The notes under the pieces are model-generated. The model was not told where the DNA came from. It saw nothing but the letters and a program-made list of their open reading frames with translations, and searched no databases. Shown one piece after another: positions 44,001 through 53,800 of a DNA stretch of 62,500 bases. Positions within the stretch are counted from its first letter, which is position 1, and each line of letters begins with the position of its first letter. The stretch is taken from NCBI GenBank assembly GCA_009746045.1, contig RPFO01000644.1, positions 1-62,500 of the forward strand. Direction: 5' to 3'. Position numbers and translations under genes: made by a program. The DNA is from Mesostigma viride (lineage: Eukaryota; Streptophyta; Mesostigmatophyceae; Mesostigmatales; Mesostigmataceae).

Positions 44001-44611
44001 ATAGCAGAATGCCTGATGAGGTGCTTGAGGATGAGAAGCCTCGAGTCATAGCCCGGTTGGTGGAGAGTACCCCTGATCTGATTTTGTCTGGGATTGACTT
44101 TACCCAGCCTATCACCTTGGAGATCTTTGTTGACAGTTCCATGGATGCTCGCCAGGTTACCAAGGTCAGGGGGAGATCTGCTGCTCTGTTTGCTTTTTAT
44201 CAGAGCAGGGCAAGTTTGTTCAGCTGGTACAGCAGACTGCAGAAGAGGGTCTGTATCAGTTCAGATGTGGCAGAATGCAGGGCCATATGCGAGGGGATCC
44301 AGTCCAGCCTGTACATAAAGGAGTTAATGCTGGAGCTGGCTTCAGTTACCCCTTGGACCTTGCAGATGGAGACGTTGTTGCTAACAGACAGCATGGGTAT
44401 GGTCCAGTTTGTTCACAAGCAGCTGGCCAGGAGCCGGGACCTGGATTATTTGTTGCTGAAGGAGTTGGCCAGTTTGGTTGACTTGAAGCATATCCCTGGC
44501 GAGGAGAACCCTGCTGATGCATTGACAAAGCTGCCACACAAGGCCCCAGCCCAGTACAATGTACTGAGGAAGCTCATGAATGCTGACTGTCAAGTCGGTC
44601 TATCTGTCTAA
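41015..44611 (+). CDS. Element B Pol: integrase, protease, RT, RNase H
   Basis: One intact frame of about 1197 codons. Integrase: a degenerate HHCC-like region (LHTMFGHAAQ ... CQQVAQACKC), then D in VQVDIQR (about 198), D in LQCDIQFE (about 253) and E in GVVERAIQEI (about 283), with a C-terminal SH3-like part (GQQVVVWKEP). Retropepsin: MEIDTNAQVSVM (about 530) to VILGQNFLGNP, with DTNA where DTGA is usual. RT: LLDFKRAFLKSD (about 796) and LHGDDLHLLAP (about 891). RNase H: FVDSSMDARQ (about 1036), AECRAI, LLTDSMGMVQ, HIPGEENPADALTK. Standard copia order is protease before integrase; here it is reversed. No ATG lies at the beginning, so expression probably needs a -1 shift at 41015-41019 or reinitiation after the preceding TGA. 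Confidence 0.92.
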   Translation, partial: SLIEPAHIPEPWRVPPGVCNEAASDSSEGQPHALVKEPIGHDGASLVTTESMPAVAAVVTRQRARHGGAEPEVGPGDVDPGGSQKHSDRAGLAQDGQDEDRAGDSLTGTTLVPPVHKGSVHTLSANNDNKRFSLLYDIASRLHTMFGHAAQSLQVARRLGGSELYSICQQVAQACKCRLVARKPKQSHARTPILQPGHVQVDIQRIRGLKLLVAVDRYTKYKTLEILPDMEKPTLIAALKLTRSRYPGLELLQCDIQFECCENLPEFPELLITPRESHGQQGVVERAIQEIKTVLLVERIPRTSSAIVTSAWLRSVEDRLNLRTPMFFGDIAINPLMLHTRMLPADAEQAWKEKLEAKFLKLRQKDKGWSVLEPNVGQQVVVWKEPSFPGKRGSWHDGVVTRVEAAGHKCWVAIDGSQAVHRLSWSKIRPRGGNQGDLFQVPAGVQGGGDVELPDQGATAVSSPQGDPGPAPGVPSHTVVGQAGGQAAPPERPDTRPRGVRLSDIVQALQRAKKEPKVSKLVQLDEPEVAAMEIDTNAQVSVMGPQHTGELLVGEPSCPWVSDFSGRTHLRVLGEVTAPVMGVDVTFLVLEDYDGPVILGQNFLGNPGISIRATALRRDGWGMIPLENFRTTFPVRCRAKPVKGVKWDEGEVPPAASLVIPAVLHPSSIGITHRSLAAHSPLTYDQLVQEMSSPTLFEAWKLAFSKALEEWLQFECAAPTDRRPPASRKLALRFVLKRKVVDEVSVPHVRPVLNEYHGTGSLPGEELYTPGMLHDTWRILLCLYVGLLNRGAAMSSVLLDFKRAFLKSDPEVARRVWKQDEPYCVEVPAIWKLELHQQFLVILKGLEGLRSSPIIWRLTLQEALISECGLRVSSVDPCLLLAQWEGLPVYASLHGDDLHLLAPTTWLKKFIPVISGKFSLGKELWQEPNKPVVFCGMQATLFRRDGEWSIRLQAGGDYKQTIVKALPEKITQAAGPELRGMWAWFASICGPSLMVHSRMPDEVLEDEKPRVIARLVESTPDLILSGIDFTQPITLEIFVDSSMDARQVTKVRGRSAALFAFYQSRASLFSWYSRLQKRVCISSDVAECRAICEGIQSSLYIKELMLELASVTPWTLQMETLLLTDSMGMVQFVHKQLARSRDLDYLLLKELASLVDLKHIPGEENPADALTKLPHKAPAQYNVLRKLMNADCQVGLSV

Positions 44612-45359
44612 AAGCTGAGAGCTGGGTGCTTAAGTCTCTGGATATCAGGCTGGGAGCTTGATTGTACATAATCCTGAGCACACCTTGAGGGGTGAGACAT
44701 GTCTCTGGTGTGGGAATGTCTGACATTGTCTCTGATGGAGAGATGTCTATCTGGGGTTTTCATCTCAGTCTGAGGTTTCCCCAGATCTGTGGTTTGTGGG
44801 CGGGGTTCGATTCCCTGGTGCCGTCTTAAGGCGGAGTTTCACGGACTGGCTGACCCATCCACCATGCTGGTGAGGTGGCGACAGGTCCCCTGATTTTCCA
44901 CGGTTGGAACGAGTATGGGAGCTTGTGTTTTGCATGTGCTTCGCGTAGATGTTGTGTCTGGTTCGATAAGGGGCAGCAGACCGGCGCCGACTCCCGTCTG
45001 GGGGTCAGCAATGTTTTCTGATGAGCTGTTGTGGGTGATCTGTGGGGTTTCGCCTAAGGTCCTGAAGGTTGTACATACTTCTCAAGTTCTTAGCTGAACA
45101 CCTATGGGCTGCCACAGTTGGCCAACCTCTTGTACATGGGTAACACAACGAGCCTCCCGTGAAGGGATAGGGACTCATTGTAATTTGTTTGTGCTCCTGA
45201 GCCAGTATGGGTGCTATGTACATATAATAAGGAATCCAAGCTGACTGTCATGCCCAGCGGGTTGTGACTTGTAGTCTGGGGAGGATATCCAGTACCCATT
45301 GTGTGTGTTTGTATGTAGACTTGTGTGAGCTGCTACAGCTCAAGAAAAGAAAGGATTGG
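44612..45359 (+). other. Element B 3' non-coding region with polypurine tract
   Basis: 748 bp without a supported ORF, conserved with 14588-15342. It ends in AAGAAAAGAAAGGATTGG directly before LTR2. Confidence 0.8.
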
Positions 45360-46057
45360 AGTTAACGCCAAGCGCATTGGCGTGATCCTGATTCGGCATA
45401 TCTCTGCGATTCCAGCGGCACCGGAACGAGTTCATTCCGACAAGTATCAAGAAAGTTATGGCGTTCCGACTTCCCGGTCGCGCGCGAGCGCGAGCCGGCT
45501 GTTCTTCTAAGTCGGACGTGAATATTTGCCGACGACATATGGGGTCGACAGTAATTCCTGGGCTGACAGGAATTAGGTGCTGTACCTACGACGGTATTGG
45601 ATTAATACGTCGTACGCAGGAAATAGGAACCTTAACCTGTGGTCTGTTGGTACCGCAGGCTTAGTCCTGGACTTCTAGGTGCAGATGCAATAATCACTGT
45701 GGTGACTGTACTCTGTGGTCACTGTGCCTGTATGGCAGACCTACTGTATAGGAACTGGGCGCTGTACAGGTAGTGAATACTGTACCGGGAGTGTTATTAC
45801 TGAGCAGGCCTCCTAGGCTGCTCAGGACTAGCAAGCACAGTGCACAAGTATATAAACAATAGGCCAGTGCCAAATGGGCATCTCTTGCGAGCCCGCCTCA
45901 CGTGTTGTGCATTGACTTGGCAAGCGCGTGTACAAGCCTCAAGTGTGTGAGCGCTGTAAACATTATCCGATTTAACAAAGCTCCGTTTCCAACCATATTC
46001 ACACATTGCTGCATTGCAACCATATCCTTCACATTGCGTGTGCGAAGAACGTTAACT
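45360..46057 (+). repeat. Element B right LTR (LTR2)
   Basis: 698 bp, AGTTAACGCC to GTTAACT. About four differences from LTR1 (for example one A in GGAACTGGG and an A in CGGGAGTG absent from LTR1). Right TSD TCTAC at 46058-46062. Confidence 0.95.
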
Positions 46058-46062
46058 TCTAC

Positions 46063-47476
46063 CCCTAGGATGGGCATGAGCACCTGCCCAGCCACCTTAT
46101 ACGCCTGCTGCCCGTCAAACCCCGCAACCTCCTTCCAACTACTGGGCAGCAAAGGGTAATAGGCCTCGGCCGCCGCCGGGCTCGTGATAGACACGCCTGC
46201 CATGGTATCTATGGCCGCAATATGCCTTGAGGGAACATCATGAGCTTCAGTCACAACGGTGGGGCACTTATCTGGCATGACGCGGCTGACTTGTGCCGCA
46301 CCCCCTGCTGCCGCCGCCTTGAGCTTGTCCGCCTTGAGCAGCTGCCGGAGGACGTGGGCCAGCTGGGAGCCCACGCCCGCGCCTGACGATGTGTCCGGCG
46401 CCGCCACGGTGGGCGCTGCTGGGGTCGCGGGGAGGGGCTGAGGTAGCGCCCCCGCGTCGACCCCGGGGACTTGCTCCGGCGCGGCGCCTGCAGGGGGGTG
46501 GGCAACAAGCGCATCATGCACAGCCACCCCAAGTGGGGTGGGTAGGACAGGTTCCAGCCGGGCCCGCTTGGCCGGCCGGCTATCCACATCCCAACCGAGC
46601 TGGCGGCTATGCTCCTTGGCCGCCTGGACCTGGGCGTCGGACGCCTTGTACCGATACACCTTATCCCACGGGATGAGATAGTCCCTATGCTCCCAGTGCA
46701 CCTTCACCCGCCTGTGCACCCAGTCCAAATCCACCACCATGCCTGGCCCTTGCATCTGCCCCCGCTTGCCAAAGGAATTCTCCTTGTGAAACAAGACCAA
46801 CTCTCCCAGCTCCCACTCCTGCGACAAGTCAGGCTGGGTGCGGTCTAACTGCCGCCTAACCTCAGCGGTGGTAGCGAGGTGGGCCTCCCAATGGTCTGCC
46901 ACGTCCGGAGGGTAAATGCCCGACTGCAGCCCCCGCGCGGTAATAAGACCTAGTCCCTGGGGCAGCTTGAAAAGCACCTGGCTGTTGTACTTGTCCATGA
47001 GCAAGCGGCACCACAGCGCGCGTTGTGCATAAGGCTGCCCCGCGGGCTTGAATCCTAACCCGCTGGCCTGCTGCTTGGCTGCCATGCCCTTTACGCTGCT
47101 GATGTGCCTATCAATCAGCCCCAAGTTGCCATGGTCCTGCCGCCCAGCAATAACCACCATCTCACAGCCCTCCCGCCCCACAATGCAATCAAATTGTTGG
47201 TCCAACATGACCTCAGAAATGGGAAAGAAGTGAGACATGGCAATGCGCAGCTCTTCTTTCTTGAAAACTTTCCGGGCAGTTGGTGCTGACTGCTGCCCCG
47301 GAGCTGTGCTGACCGAGCCCCCAGCTGGCTCAGTCGCCACGGTGGCTGCGCCACTCCCATCCGCCGGAGTTGATGCTTGCGTTCCCTGGTCCTGGGTTGC
47401 AGCTTGCGTTCGCTCCGCGCCACGCGCCATGAGCCCAGAAAAATGGTCAACGGTAATGTTGACTGTTGTGAATACA
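46063..47476 (-). pseudogene. Element A pol 5' part: integrase C-half and protease N-half
   Basis: Minus-strand frame open from 47493 into the element B LTR; only 47476 to 46063 belongs to element A. After a Thr/Ala-rich leader (possible start MARGAERTQA at 47431) comes MLDQQFDCIV, aligning with the second integrase Asp of element B, and GLIDRHISSVKG where the catalytic Glu is replaced by Asp. The integrase C-terminal part follows (GELVLFHKENSFGKRGQM ... PWDKVYRYK). A Pro/Ala linker leads into AAIDTMAGVSIT, the protease active-site loop, which continues to PILGV and is cut there by element B. Gag and the integrase N-terminus are missing. This confirms the integrase-then-protease order independently of element B. 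Confidence 0.83.
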
Positions 47477-47905
47477 AGTTGAATGCCCTTCACCGCTGGC
47501 TAGCACGCCGGCGATGGAGACGGGATTTTTGTTGTTTGGGGAACCGATTGTGGGAGGCTGAGCCCGCAGCCGCCACTGATTGCTATTGAACCCTTGCTGC
47601 TGGCCAGGCCGCAAGGAGCTCAGCGGCGCGGTGCTAACCGATAAGGCATGCTCGAGCCTCCAACCCGAGACTACCGGTAGGCTACCCGATAGTGCATGCT
47701 CAAGCCTCTAACCCGAGACTACCGGCACTCAGCGGATCTGTGCTACCGAGGGCGACGGTTCTCTGACCGTCCCGGCGCGCACTGGCTTCCGTACCTTGCT
47801 TAGGCACCGACTAGCATCTAGACACCAATCTTTGATGCCCACCTGACTAGGCGCCCAGGCCGGCGACTACCGGCCAGCGGATAGATGCCACTCGGGAGCA
47901 CAACT
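47477..47905 (-). repeat. Element A LTR (5' LTR in its coding sense)
   Basis: 429 bp counterpart of 35366-35801; right flank CAAGC at 47906-47910. Small differences include missing TAA and AGT triplets. Confidence 0.93.
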
Positions 47906-47910
47906 CAAGC

Positions 47911-48209
47911 ACATCAATGCCATATAGGCGGCAGTAGTGGACAAGCTCGTTGGCCCGCGGGGGGGCATCTCACCCGGGCAGGGTGCGGACATTGTAGGTT
48001 GCGATGCGCAGCGAGTGGTGCCGGCGTTGGCCCAGCAGGGGGCGCCGGGGACCCGCAGTGTCGGCAGGGGGTTGGGGGGAGGCTGGCGGGGACGTGTGTG
48101 CGGCGTGAGATAACATAGTACTTTTCAACGCGCATAGGGCACCCTCCAGGCGGGCGGCGCGACTTGCTCTCCTGGTCTTGGGGTCAAAGAATGCAGCATA
48201 CCGTTGCAT
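47911..48209 (-). pseudogene. LINE-R ORF2 N-terminus, endonuclease first half
   Basis: Reads HHSLRIATYNVRTLPG, then after a one-base shift in a C7 tract near 47960, ANELVHYCRLYGIDVL, up to the element A insertion. RIATYNVRTL is the first strand of APE endonucleases. The continuation (GVQEHRR) is 12.5 kb away at 35360. Confidence 0.82.
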
Positions 48210-48299
48210 GGGAGTGCCGGGTTGCGAAAGCCAGCAGGCGCTCCTAGTTGGCGATGAAGGTCGCGGCTTTGACTCCGTTGCGTCGTCCGTGAGATTGGA

Positions 48300-49718
48300 C
48301 TATCCAAGACACGCTCGGCCATCGGACGACGGGTGTGGGGGGTGGGTTCTAGCTAACCCCCCGGTAGCTGCTCGCGGTGCATGAGGGGGCGGGGAGGGCC
48401 TACTCCCTACCCCCCCGCGCGTCTTCCCTCGGCGTGGTAACCTCCCGTGAGGTAACCTCCATGTGCCATATGCGTCGTCCTTCCACCGCAGCCGCACCTT
48501 CTTCGTGCGGTCAGCGAGGGCCTCCTTCGCGTCCTCTTGTGCCAGCCGGTCCCTGCGGGCGCGAAGCTGCGCCGGGGTCAGATCGTCGTCGAGACTCCAA
48601 CCCAAGCCTCGTGGTAGCTTGGTGCGGTGTTGGAGAATATAGTGCTTGCCGATGGGGCGCGTAAGCACGAGCGCCACCGGCGCATCCGCGCGCCCCGGTA
48701 GGCGGCGGACGGTGTCAATTGTGACACTGTCCTCTAGGCGGAAGTTGGTGATGAGTTCCTTCTCCACCTTGAGGCGGAGGCTCAGCCCCGTCTCCCGGGG
48801 GAGGGCCGCCACATTACGAATAATTATGGTGCGGTTCCGCGCCGCTCTTTGTTGTCCTGGTCGGCGAAGGTCCTAGAGACCGCCTGAGCAGTGCTAGTGG
48901 CTATTTCTTGGATGGCTGTGCTGGCCATAGTCGCGTAGGACGGGGCCACCTTCGCCACCTGCGCCTCCACGTTGTCCGCTAAATTGCCGGCCACCTGCGC
49001 CGCGAGGGTGCCGGCAACCGCCTCCGTCAGCGTGCCGGCGACCTGGGCCGCCACCTTGTCCGCCACGTTGACAGTCCTCGATCGCCGCAGCCAAGTGGCC
49101 TGCGAGATCAGAATTTATCAGCTCCGTGGCAAGCTTCTGCGCCACCGTACCGGCAAGGGCTGCTGCTGCAGGTCCGGATACTGGCAGCAGTTCCGAATTT
49201 CCCAGCAGCGTCGTCGTGGCAACGACGCGCAACTCACTTTTCTTGAGTGAGGTCAAGTCCTTGGGGTCGGTAACCGGGGTAATGGCGGTGAGCCCAGGCG
49301 GTGGCTGAGGCCAGAGTAGGGGCCGGCCTTGTTGCATAATCTCGGTGAGCAGAGCCACGAAGTCCAGCTTTGACAAGGTCAGAAGGATTTGCACATTAGC
49401 TGTGCCGTTAGCAAATGCCGCAGCGTCGAAGGGTGCATTGCGGACTTCAGTAGCGGTGTGCCCCGAGTCGGCAGGGGCTGCGACGAACAGGGCCCGGGCC
49501 GTGCCAGTGTGGCCACGGGGGGATTTAGGCCCATGTTTCTTGGCGGCAGACTCCATAGCCTGAGAGTTGCCCGTGCCTTCTCCTATGGCTGGCGCCTGCG
49601 GGGCGTCGCCTGCACGGGCGGCAGCAGGCGGTAATTCCTTGCGCCCTGATTTCTTGGTAACCATCTTCAAGACCGAGCTCGGTCGATGTGGCGTGGAATG
49701 GCGAGTCGATCGTGACAA
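48300..49718 (-). pseudogene. LINE-R ORF1: coiled coil and RRM-like nucleic-acid chaperone
   Basis: Frame 1 from 49718 (MSRSTRHSTPHRP) has a basic, Pro/Ala-rich leader. From about 49235 to 48918 it has the Ala-rich heptad segment shared with the esterase insert. Frame 2 (49066 to 48824) continues the coil (TAIQEIATSTAQAVSRTF). Frame 3 (48845 to 48300) has TIIIRNVAALPRETG ... VEKELITNF and SLDDDLTPAQLRARRDRL, which resemble the RRM and C-terminal domain of L1 ORF1 proteins. Such proteins trimerise on the LINE RNA. Breaks are a 4-bp insertion near 49071 and an indel near 48840. Confidence 0.7.
48918..49235 (-). repeat. Counterpart of the esterase insert inside LINE-R ORF1
   Basis: Matches 19814-20130 end to end. 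Flanks carry TTTCTTG at 48904-48910 and 49239-49245 in direct orientation, a few bases outside the shared segment. Confidence 0.85.
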
Positions 49719-49740
49719 ATCCGACCTAATTCAGTGACCA

Positions 49741-50840
49741 AACGTGGTAGTTAGCGTCGTTTACGTCCGCCATAGCATGTCAATTTTGAATTTCGCGCCA
49801 AGGTGTTGCTTTCCTTGTTTTTTGGTTGCAATATACAACAGTTGATGACTAATGAACTAATTTCTTCATTAATCAATTAACAATATATCTCCGTTGGGAG
49901 CATGTGTAACACCTTGTTGTACCGGTTGTATGTACGCTGCCAGGCTTACGGCCCGGGCATGAGCCCGTCCCGTCTGTCTAGCTACAGATATCTGTAGGGT
50001 AGTAGCACATGTCCATGCCGGCCTACTAGCCTATCACGCCGGGAACGGAAAGTCCACGCATGGCGGCCTGGCCAGTGGCCGCGCGTGGGCCAGCCGGTGG
50101 GGCTGCCATGCCATATGACGGGACAGAACGCCCGGGCAGTCTGTGCGGACTTTGTGCCATCTAGTCTGTCTGACGGTGTCTACCTGATTTGTGCGGCCGG
50201 GCCAGGTGCCCGGCTAGCCGCCCAGGCGGCCGCTGTCCCTATAACTATAAAGAATCGGTGGGAAACAATGATATGGTATATAGCATACAAATCCTCATTG
50301 CTAATGTGCAAACCAAATCATTGGGTTCCTTGCGGCTTGCGCAGCATCTTGGTGACGATGCCGTCTAGTCACCGGCGTGGAGAAACACCGGCGGCATTTC
50401 TCCAGCTGCTGCGTCAGCGTCCCGATCATCTCGGCGCCAGACTGGTTAAGCCGGAATCATCATCAGAATGACGACCTTGAGCAGGTCGCGCTTGACAAGC
50501 CGGGGTGAAGCGGGTTTGCTCCACCAGCGGCGGTGTTCATGGAGCTGCGCCCACCGGCCATGCCTATATATAGCCGGGTCGCCGACCCGGCTAGGCGGTC
50601 GATCATGTCGTCCTCGCAGACTGTCGGGAAGCCAATCGACTGCCTAGTAGTATGTAGCTTGAAGCGGCCTGAAGTAGGGTAATTTACCTCGGTGTTGTCT
50701 AAGAGGCGGAGGGGGCCCGGGCGGGGGCCCGGCCAGACTGAGGGCCGTGGCCTCCGTCTTGGGGCTGATTTCTACTGTAGACCGACAGCACGAGCCTCAA
50801 GCGCCAGGCAGTCTAGCCAAAGTTCGGGCAGACTCCGCCG
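49741..50840. other. Mostly non-coding, with a LINE-like tail at about 49850-49915
   Basis: The tail reads on the minus strand GTTACACATG, CTCCCAACGGAG, ATATATTGTTAATTGATT. A perfect short hairpin (AGCCGGGT-CGCCG-ACCCGGCT type) lies near 50573-50593. No gene seen. Confidence 0.5.
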
Positions 50841-51512
50841 GCTGCTCATGCAATGAGCGCGATGTCGTCGGCATAAATGAGGTCAGCACGAGTAAATTCT
50901 GGTGGTAATGGTCGGGCCCCCTTTCCCAAGCTCGTTCTTGATCACTATAGGCCACTGAGCAAGCATGCAGAGCAAAGCAGGCACGTACGTGCCTGGCGCA
51001 AAACATAATCCACTACAAATAATAATAACAGGTACTGTGACAGCTATGTAGCGCACCCCCATGCCAGACACCGGTCTGCAGCACTTGGACATGGCCGCGC
51101 GGGGTAATTTGCGCACCGAGGTGGTTTACCCGTCATACAGCGTGTGGAAGATCGACGTATTGTAAATCAGGGAGCCAGCCGGGACGCGAGCGCCAGCAAG
51201 GACAGCTCATAGAGCGTGCACGGCCCGGCAGCGGACAGAATCAAAAGCCTTGATGAAGTCGACGAAGATCAGGATGGCGGGAAACTCGATCACCAGGTTG
51301 CAGGATCGAGCGTGATTTCCTCGAAGAGACGGCGCGCGACGAAGATGGTCATCATGACGATGTTGCGCCCAGGAGGAAAGCCCATTTGACTCTCCCCATG
51401 GCTTGCAAGGTGTCAAGTACCGGAGCGAGAGCAGAACAAAGAACGACGGCGAGTGAGGATCATGCGCATGAACAACTTGAGTGCGGCGCTCTGGATGCAC
51501 ACTCCTCGGCAC
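50840..51512 (-). pseudogene. Decayed LINE reverse transcriptase fragment
   Basis: The minus-strand frame at 51512-51207 ends with PAILIFVDFIKAFDSV, the first RT catalytic block. Further along, FHTLYDG and a GMGVR block are recognisable with stops. LIYADDIALIA, the catalytic YADD block, appears at about 50883-50850. Stops and a possible insertion separate the pieces. Not close to the L1 at 30 kb by these motifs; more like the 24-27 kb LINEs. Confidence 0.65.
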
Positions 51513-51695
51513 TACTTGCTGAAGTTGGCGCCGGGGTTGTCAGGGGAACCTTTGTTATTGTATACAACATAATACGGTAGCTGTGCTGCCACTCAGGAAT
51601 CGGCGGCGCTTCGGCAAGCAGTCGTGATCCGGTACGTTGCAGACGTCAAGCAGGAACCCGGCCGGTGAGCGCCGTCAGTTTAACCCATAGTCCGG

Positions 51696-51721
51696 AAACA
51701 GTTCGATATATCGAACTGTTT
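51696..51721. repeat. 26-bp perfect palindrome
   Basis: 13-bp arms AAACAGTTCGATA and its exact reverse complement, no spacer. Seven bases separate it from the next hairpin. Confidence 0.95.
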
Positions 51722-51728
51722 GACCCCA

Positions 51729-51766
51729 GGTGGCGCGGCGCTCAATACCAGGAGCGCCGCGCCACC
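51729..51766. repeat. GC-rich hairpin, 15-bp perfect stem
   Basis: GGTGGCGCGGCGCTC (51729-51743), 8-nt loop, exact complement at 51752-51766. Confidence 0.95.
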
Positions 51767-51769
51767 CGT

Positions 51770-52950
51770 GACGGAGGGAAGTTGTCCGGTGGGTCTGGGA
51801 ACACTTAGGGACGAAGGTGATGCATAGGTTTGGGGGTAATATTCGCCATAGCCTGGTAATTACAACGTGTATTGAGAAAGTATCACGTGACTTTGGCGGG
51901 AAATTTTCACTCGCGCGCGCGCGTAACTAGATATGGCTGCCAGCGTGCCGTTGTCATGGAAATTTGCGTCTCGCGGCTCGTAACGGTTCAGAATGTTGCT
52001 CAGAATGATGATGCGTGATTTTCGTAGGTCAGGGGTGGCCAGATGTATAGCATTGGGAAAATACAGGTAGGTAATTACTGATTTCTTGGTCGCCAGTACC
52101 AGATGAGTAATTGCACGTCATATTTCGATTTTCTTCTTATGGCCGGGCAGGCTTCGCCAGCCCGAGCACCCAGTTTTGGTACGGGACATCCGCAGCAGCG
52201 TCCCTGTGAATTCGGATGCGTTTATAGGTCATCTTTGCACAGAACATCAACCTGGTAATCATGGTGGATGCATGCATTATCAGGCTATGGCGGCCTATGC
52301 CTGGAAAGCATTAGCCCGTGTGAGATATGAGGGTCCCGGCCAGCAGAACCCGGAAAGGTCGTGATCGAGCCAGGTACGGCAACGTGTTTGCATGTCGTTT
52401 GCACGGGAATCTGTCGTTTATGCATCCTTGTTTCACGAGTGTATCAGTGCCTCTTGCAGCAGGTTTCCATGCCTGCTGTATGAGTGCTATTAGCCCCAAA
52501 TCTGCTCAGTTTGTGGTGTTTCTTTGGAGGATGCCATTCCGTTGGTGCTGGTTTAGCAACTTCTTTGTTTTCCAGCACTTTTGACAGTCCTATGTGGCTG
52601 TATACAATGCATAAGTGTGTGGCAATTCATGGATAGCTGCATACGCGCGCGTAACCCACACACGTAAGTGAGCGGATTATATAGGTCAGTTGGGCTATCC
52701 GTGCGGTCTGACCCAAGGAAAGCATGGTGGCACTATCTATTGACATTGTCCAACCCCAGAATAATTTTTTAGAACCCTCCCTGCAGGGGTAAACTACTAA
52801 GGGGATTTCCCTTGCCTGAAAATGATCGTCTTTTGGCCAACTTTGACATTAAATATCTTGCAAACCACTTTATAAACTCATGATATTATTGCATATTCTG
52901 AAAGCCCTTGAAGTGTAGATATTCCTAGCACCTTGGTTGGGGGTATTTGG
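51770..52950. other. No gene seen
   Basis: Unique sequence with short frames only; no motif, tail or repeat recognised. Confidence 0.5.
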
Positions 52951-52959
52951 AGTTGTGGT

Positions 52960-53800
52960 CTATGAGTTATGATTTTTTTCATTTTCAGGGGTCAAAAAAT
53001 GCCAAAAACCCATTCCCGGACTATAAGTCACCGGGGCGGGGAGCTGCTCAGGTCCTATGGCGGCGTAGAAGCGGACTAGTTGTTTGGCGGGAGTGCGCAG
53101 CTCGGTTTGTGCGATCGAACGGCGCAGCTCGTTGGGGTCAGCCAGGGGTTCCGTCAGGGGCGGGTTCGTGTAGTCCGCCTGCTTGACGGCAGGCGGCGTG
53201 CATGGGTGGCGCAGGTACGCCTGCCTCAGGTTCCAGGCGGGCGGCCGCCAGCGGGCCAAGCGGCGCCGGAGGCGGCGGGGGGACGCCGATCGAACAGCCG
53301 GGACTGGGATGAATACCACCGGTCCAAATGGTGCATGCTGCGGTGAGCCAGAGAGCCGTAGCGTCCCGGGTGCTGGCTGCGTGTCGCCTGCTGCCGGCGT
53401 TGACCGCGTGCAGGCGCAGGCGGATCCAGGCCGGCGTACTTGCCGTGCTGGTCCTCGAGGTGGGCGAAGTAATATATCCGCGGACCGGTGGAGGTCCTCC
53501 TGCTCCTTCGTTGCTGCCGGATGGTCGAGTGGCACTCCTCCTTGAGGAGTGCATGCGTAGCAGGGCCGTGGGCGCGCGGTTGTCGCGGAGGGCGTGCCGT
53601 GCCAGGATGACGGCGGGGAGCCGGCCGGTCAGTGCAGGCTGGTGAAGCGGTGTGGACGCCCGGCCGGGGGGGGTAGCCGAGTCCGGCTGGGCGCCCGGGG
53701 CAGCTTGCCAGCTAGGTGCCGCAAGGCCGGGAGGCCGGGCCGACAGTGGCCGTGATCTCAGTACATGTGATGATGGTTGCACCATTTCCTCAGATCCCAC
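52960..53800 (-). other. GC-rich open region, coding status unclear
   Basis: Two overlapping minus-strand frames (191 and 220 codons) are open in an abruptly GC-rich block. One contains NELRRSIAQTELRTPAKQL, a plausible helix, but no family is recognised and openness may simply reflect composition. Confidence 0.25.

Larger units (their letters stand above)
38038..46057 (+). mobile_element. LTR retrotransposon element B, full length
   Basis: 8020 bp with two direct LTRs (38038-38733, 45360-46057) that differ at only about four positions, 5-bp TSD TCTAC, a purine tract (AAGAAAAGAAAGGATTGG) before the right LTR, and four ORFs in order ORF-x, gag, nucleocapsid, pol. The long intact pol and near-identical LTRs imply a very recent insertion. 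By RT/RNase H type and 5-bp TSD it is closest to Ty1/copia, but the integrase-protease order is atypical. Confidence 0.95.
35366..47905 (-). mobile_element. LTR retrotransposon element A (interrupted by element B)
   Basis: Bounded by direct LTRs 35366-35801 and 47477-47905, which begin AGTTG and end CAACT. Flanking 5-bp repeats CAAGC lie at 35361-35365 and 47906-47910. Fusing the flanks restores YGIDVLGVQEHRR in LINE-R. Net length without element B is about 4.5 kb. Gag and the first half of integrase are missing, so it is a deletion derivative coding on the minus strand. Its LTRs differ by several substitutions and small indels, so it is older than element B. Confidence 0.92.
47906..49740 (-). 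mobile_element. LINE-R, proximal part (ORF1 and endonuclease N-half)
   Basis: 5' half of the LINE whose distal half is at 33990-35365. It contains ORF1 (49718 to 48300) and the first endonuclease strand of ORF2. It ends at the element A target site. Confidence 0.82.

Noticed and set aside
45898-47493. 531-codon ORF taken as one protein
   Set aside because: It starts inside the element A LTR and its last ~55 codons are element B LTR sequence. Only 46063-47476 belongs to element A's internal region.
53138-53800. 220-codon minus ORF and overlapping plus ORFs
   Set aside because: Abruptly GC-rich block where several frames are open at once; no recognisable domain or splice structure.
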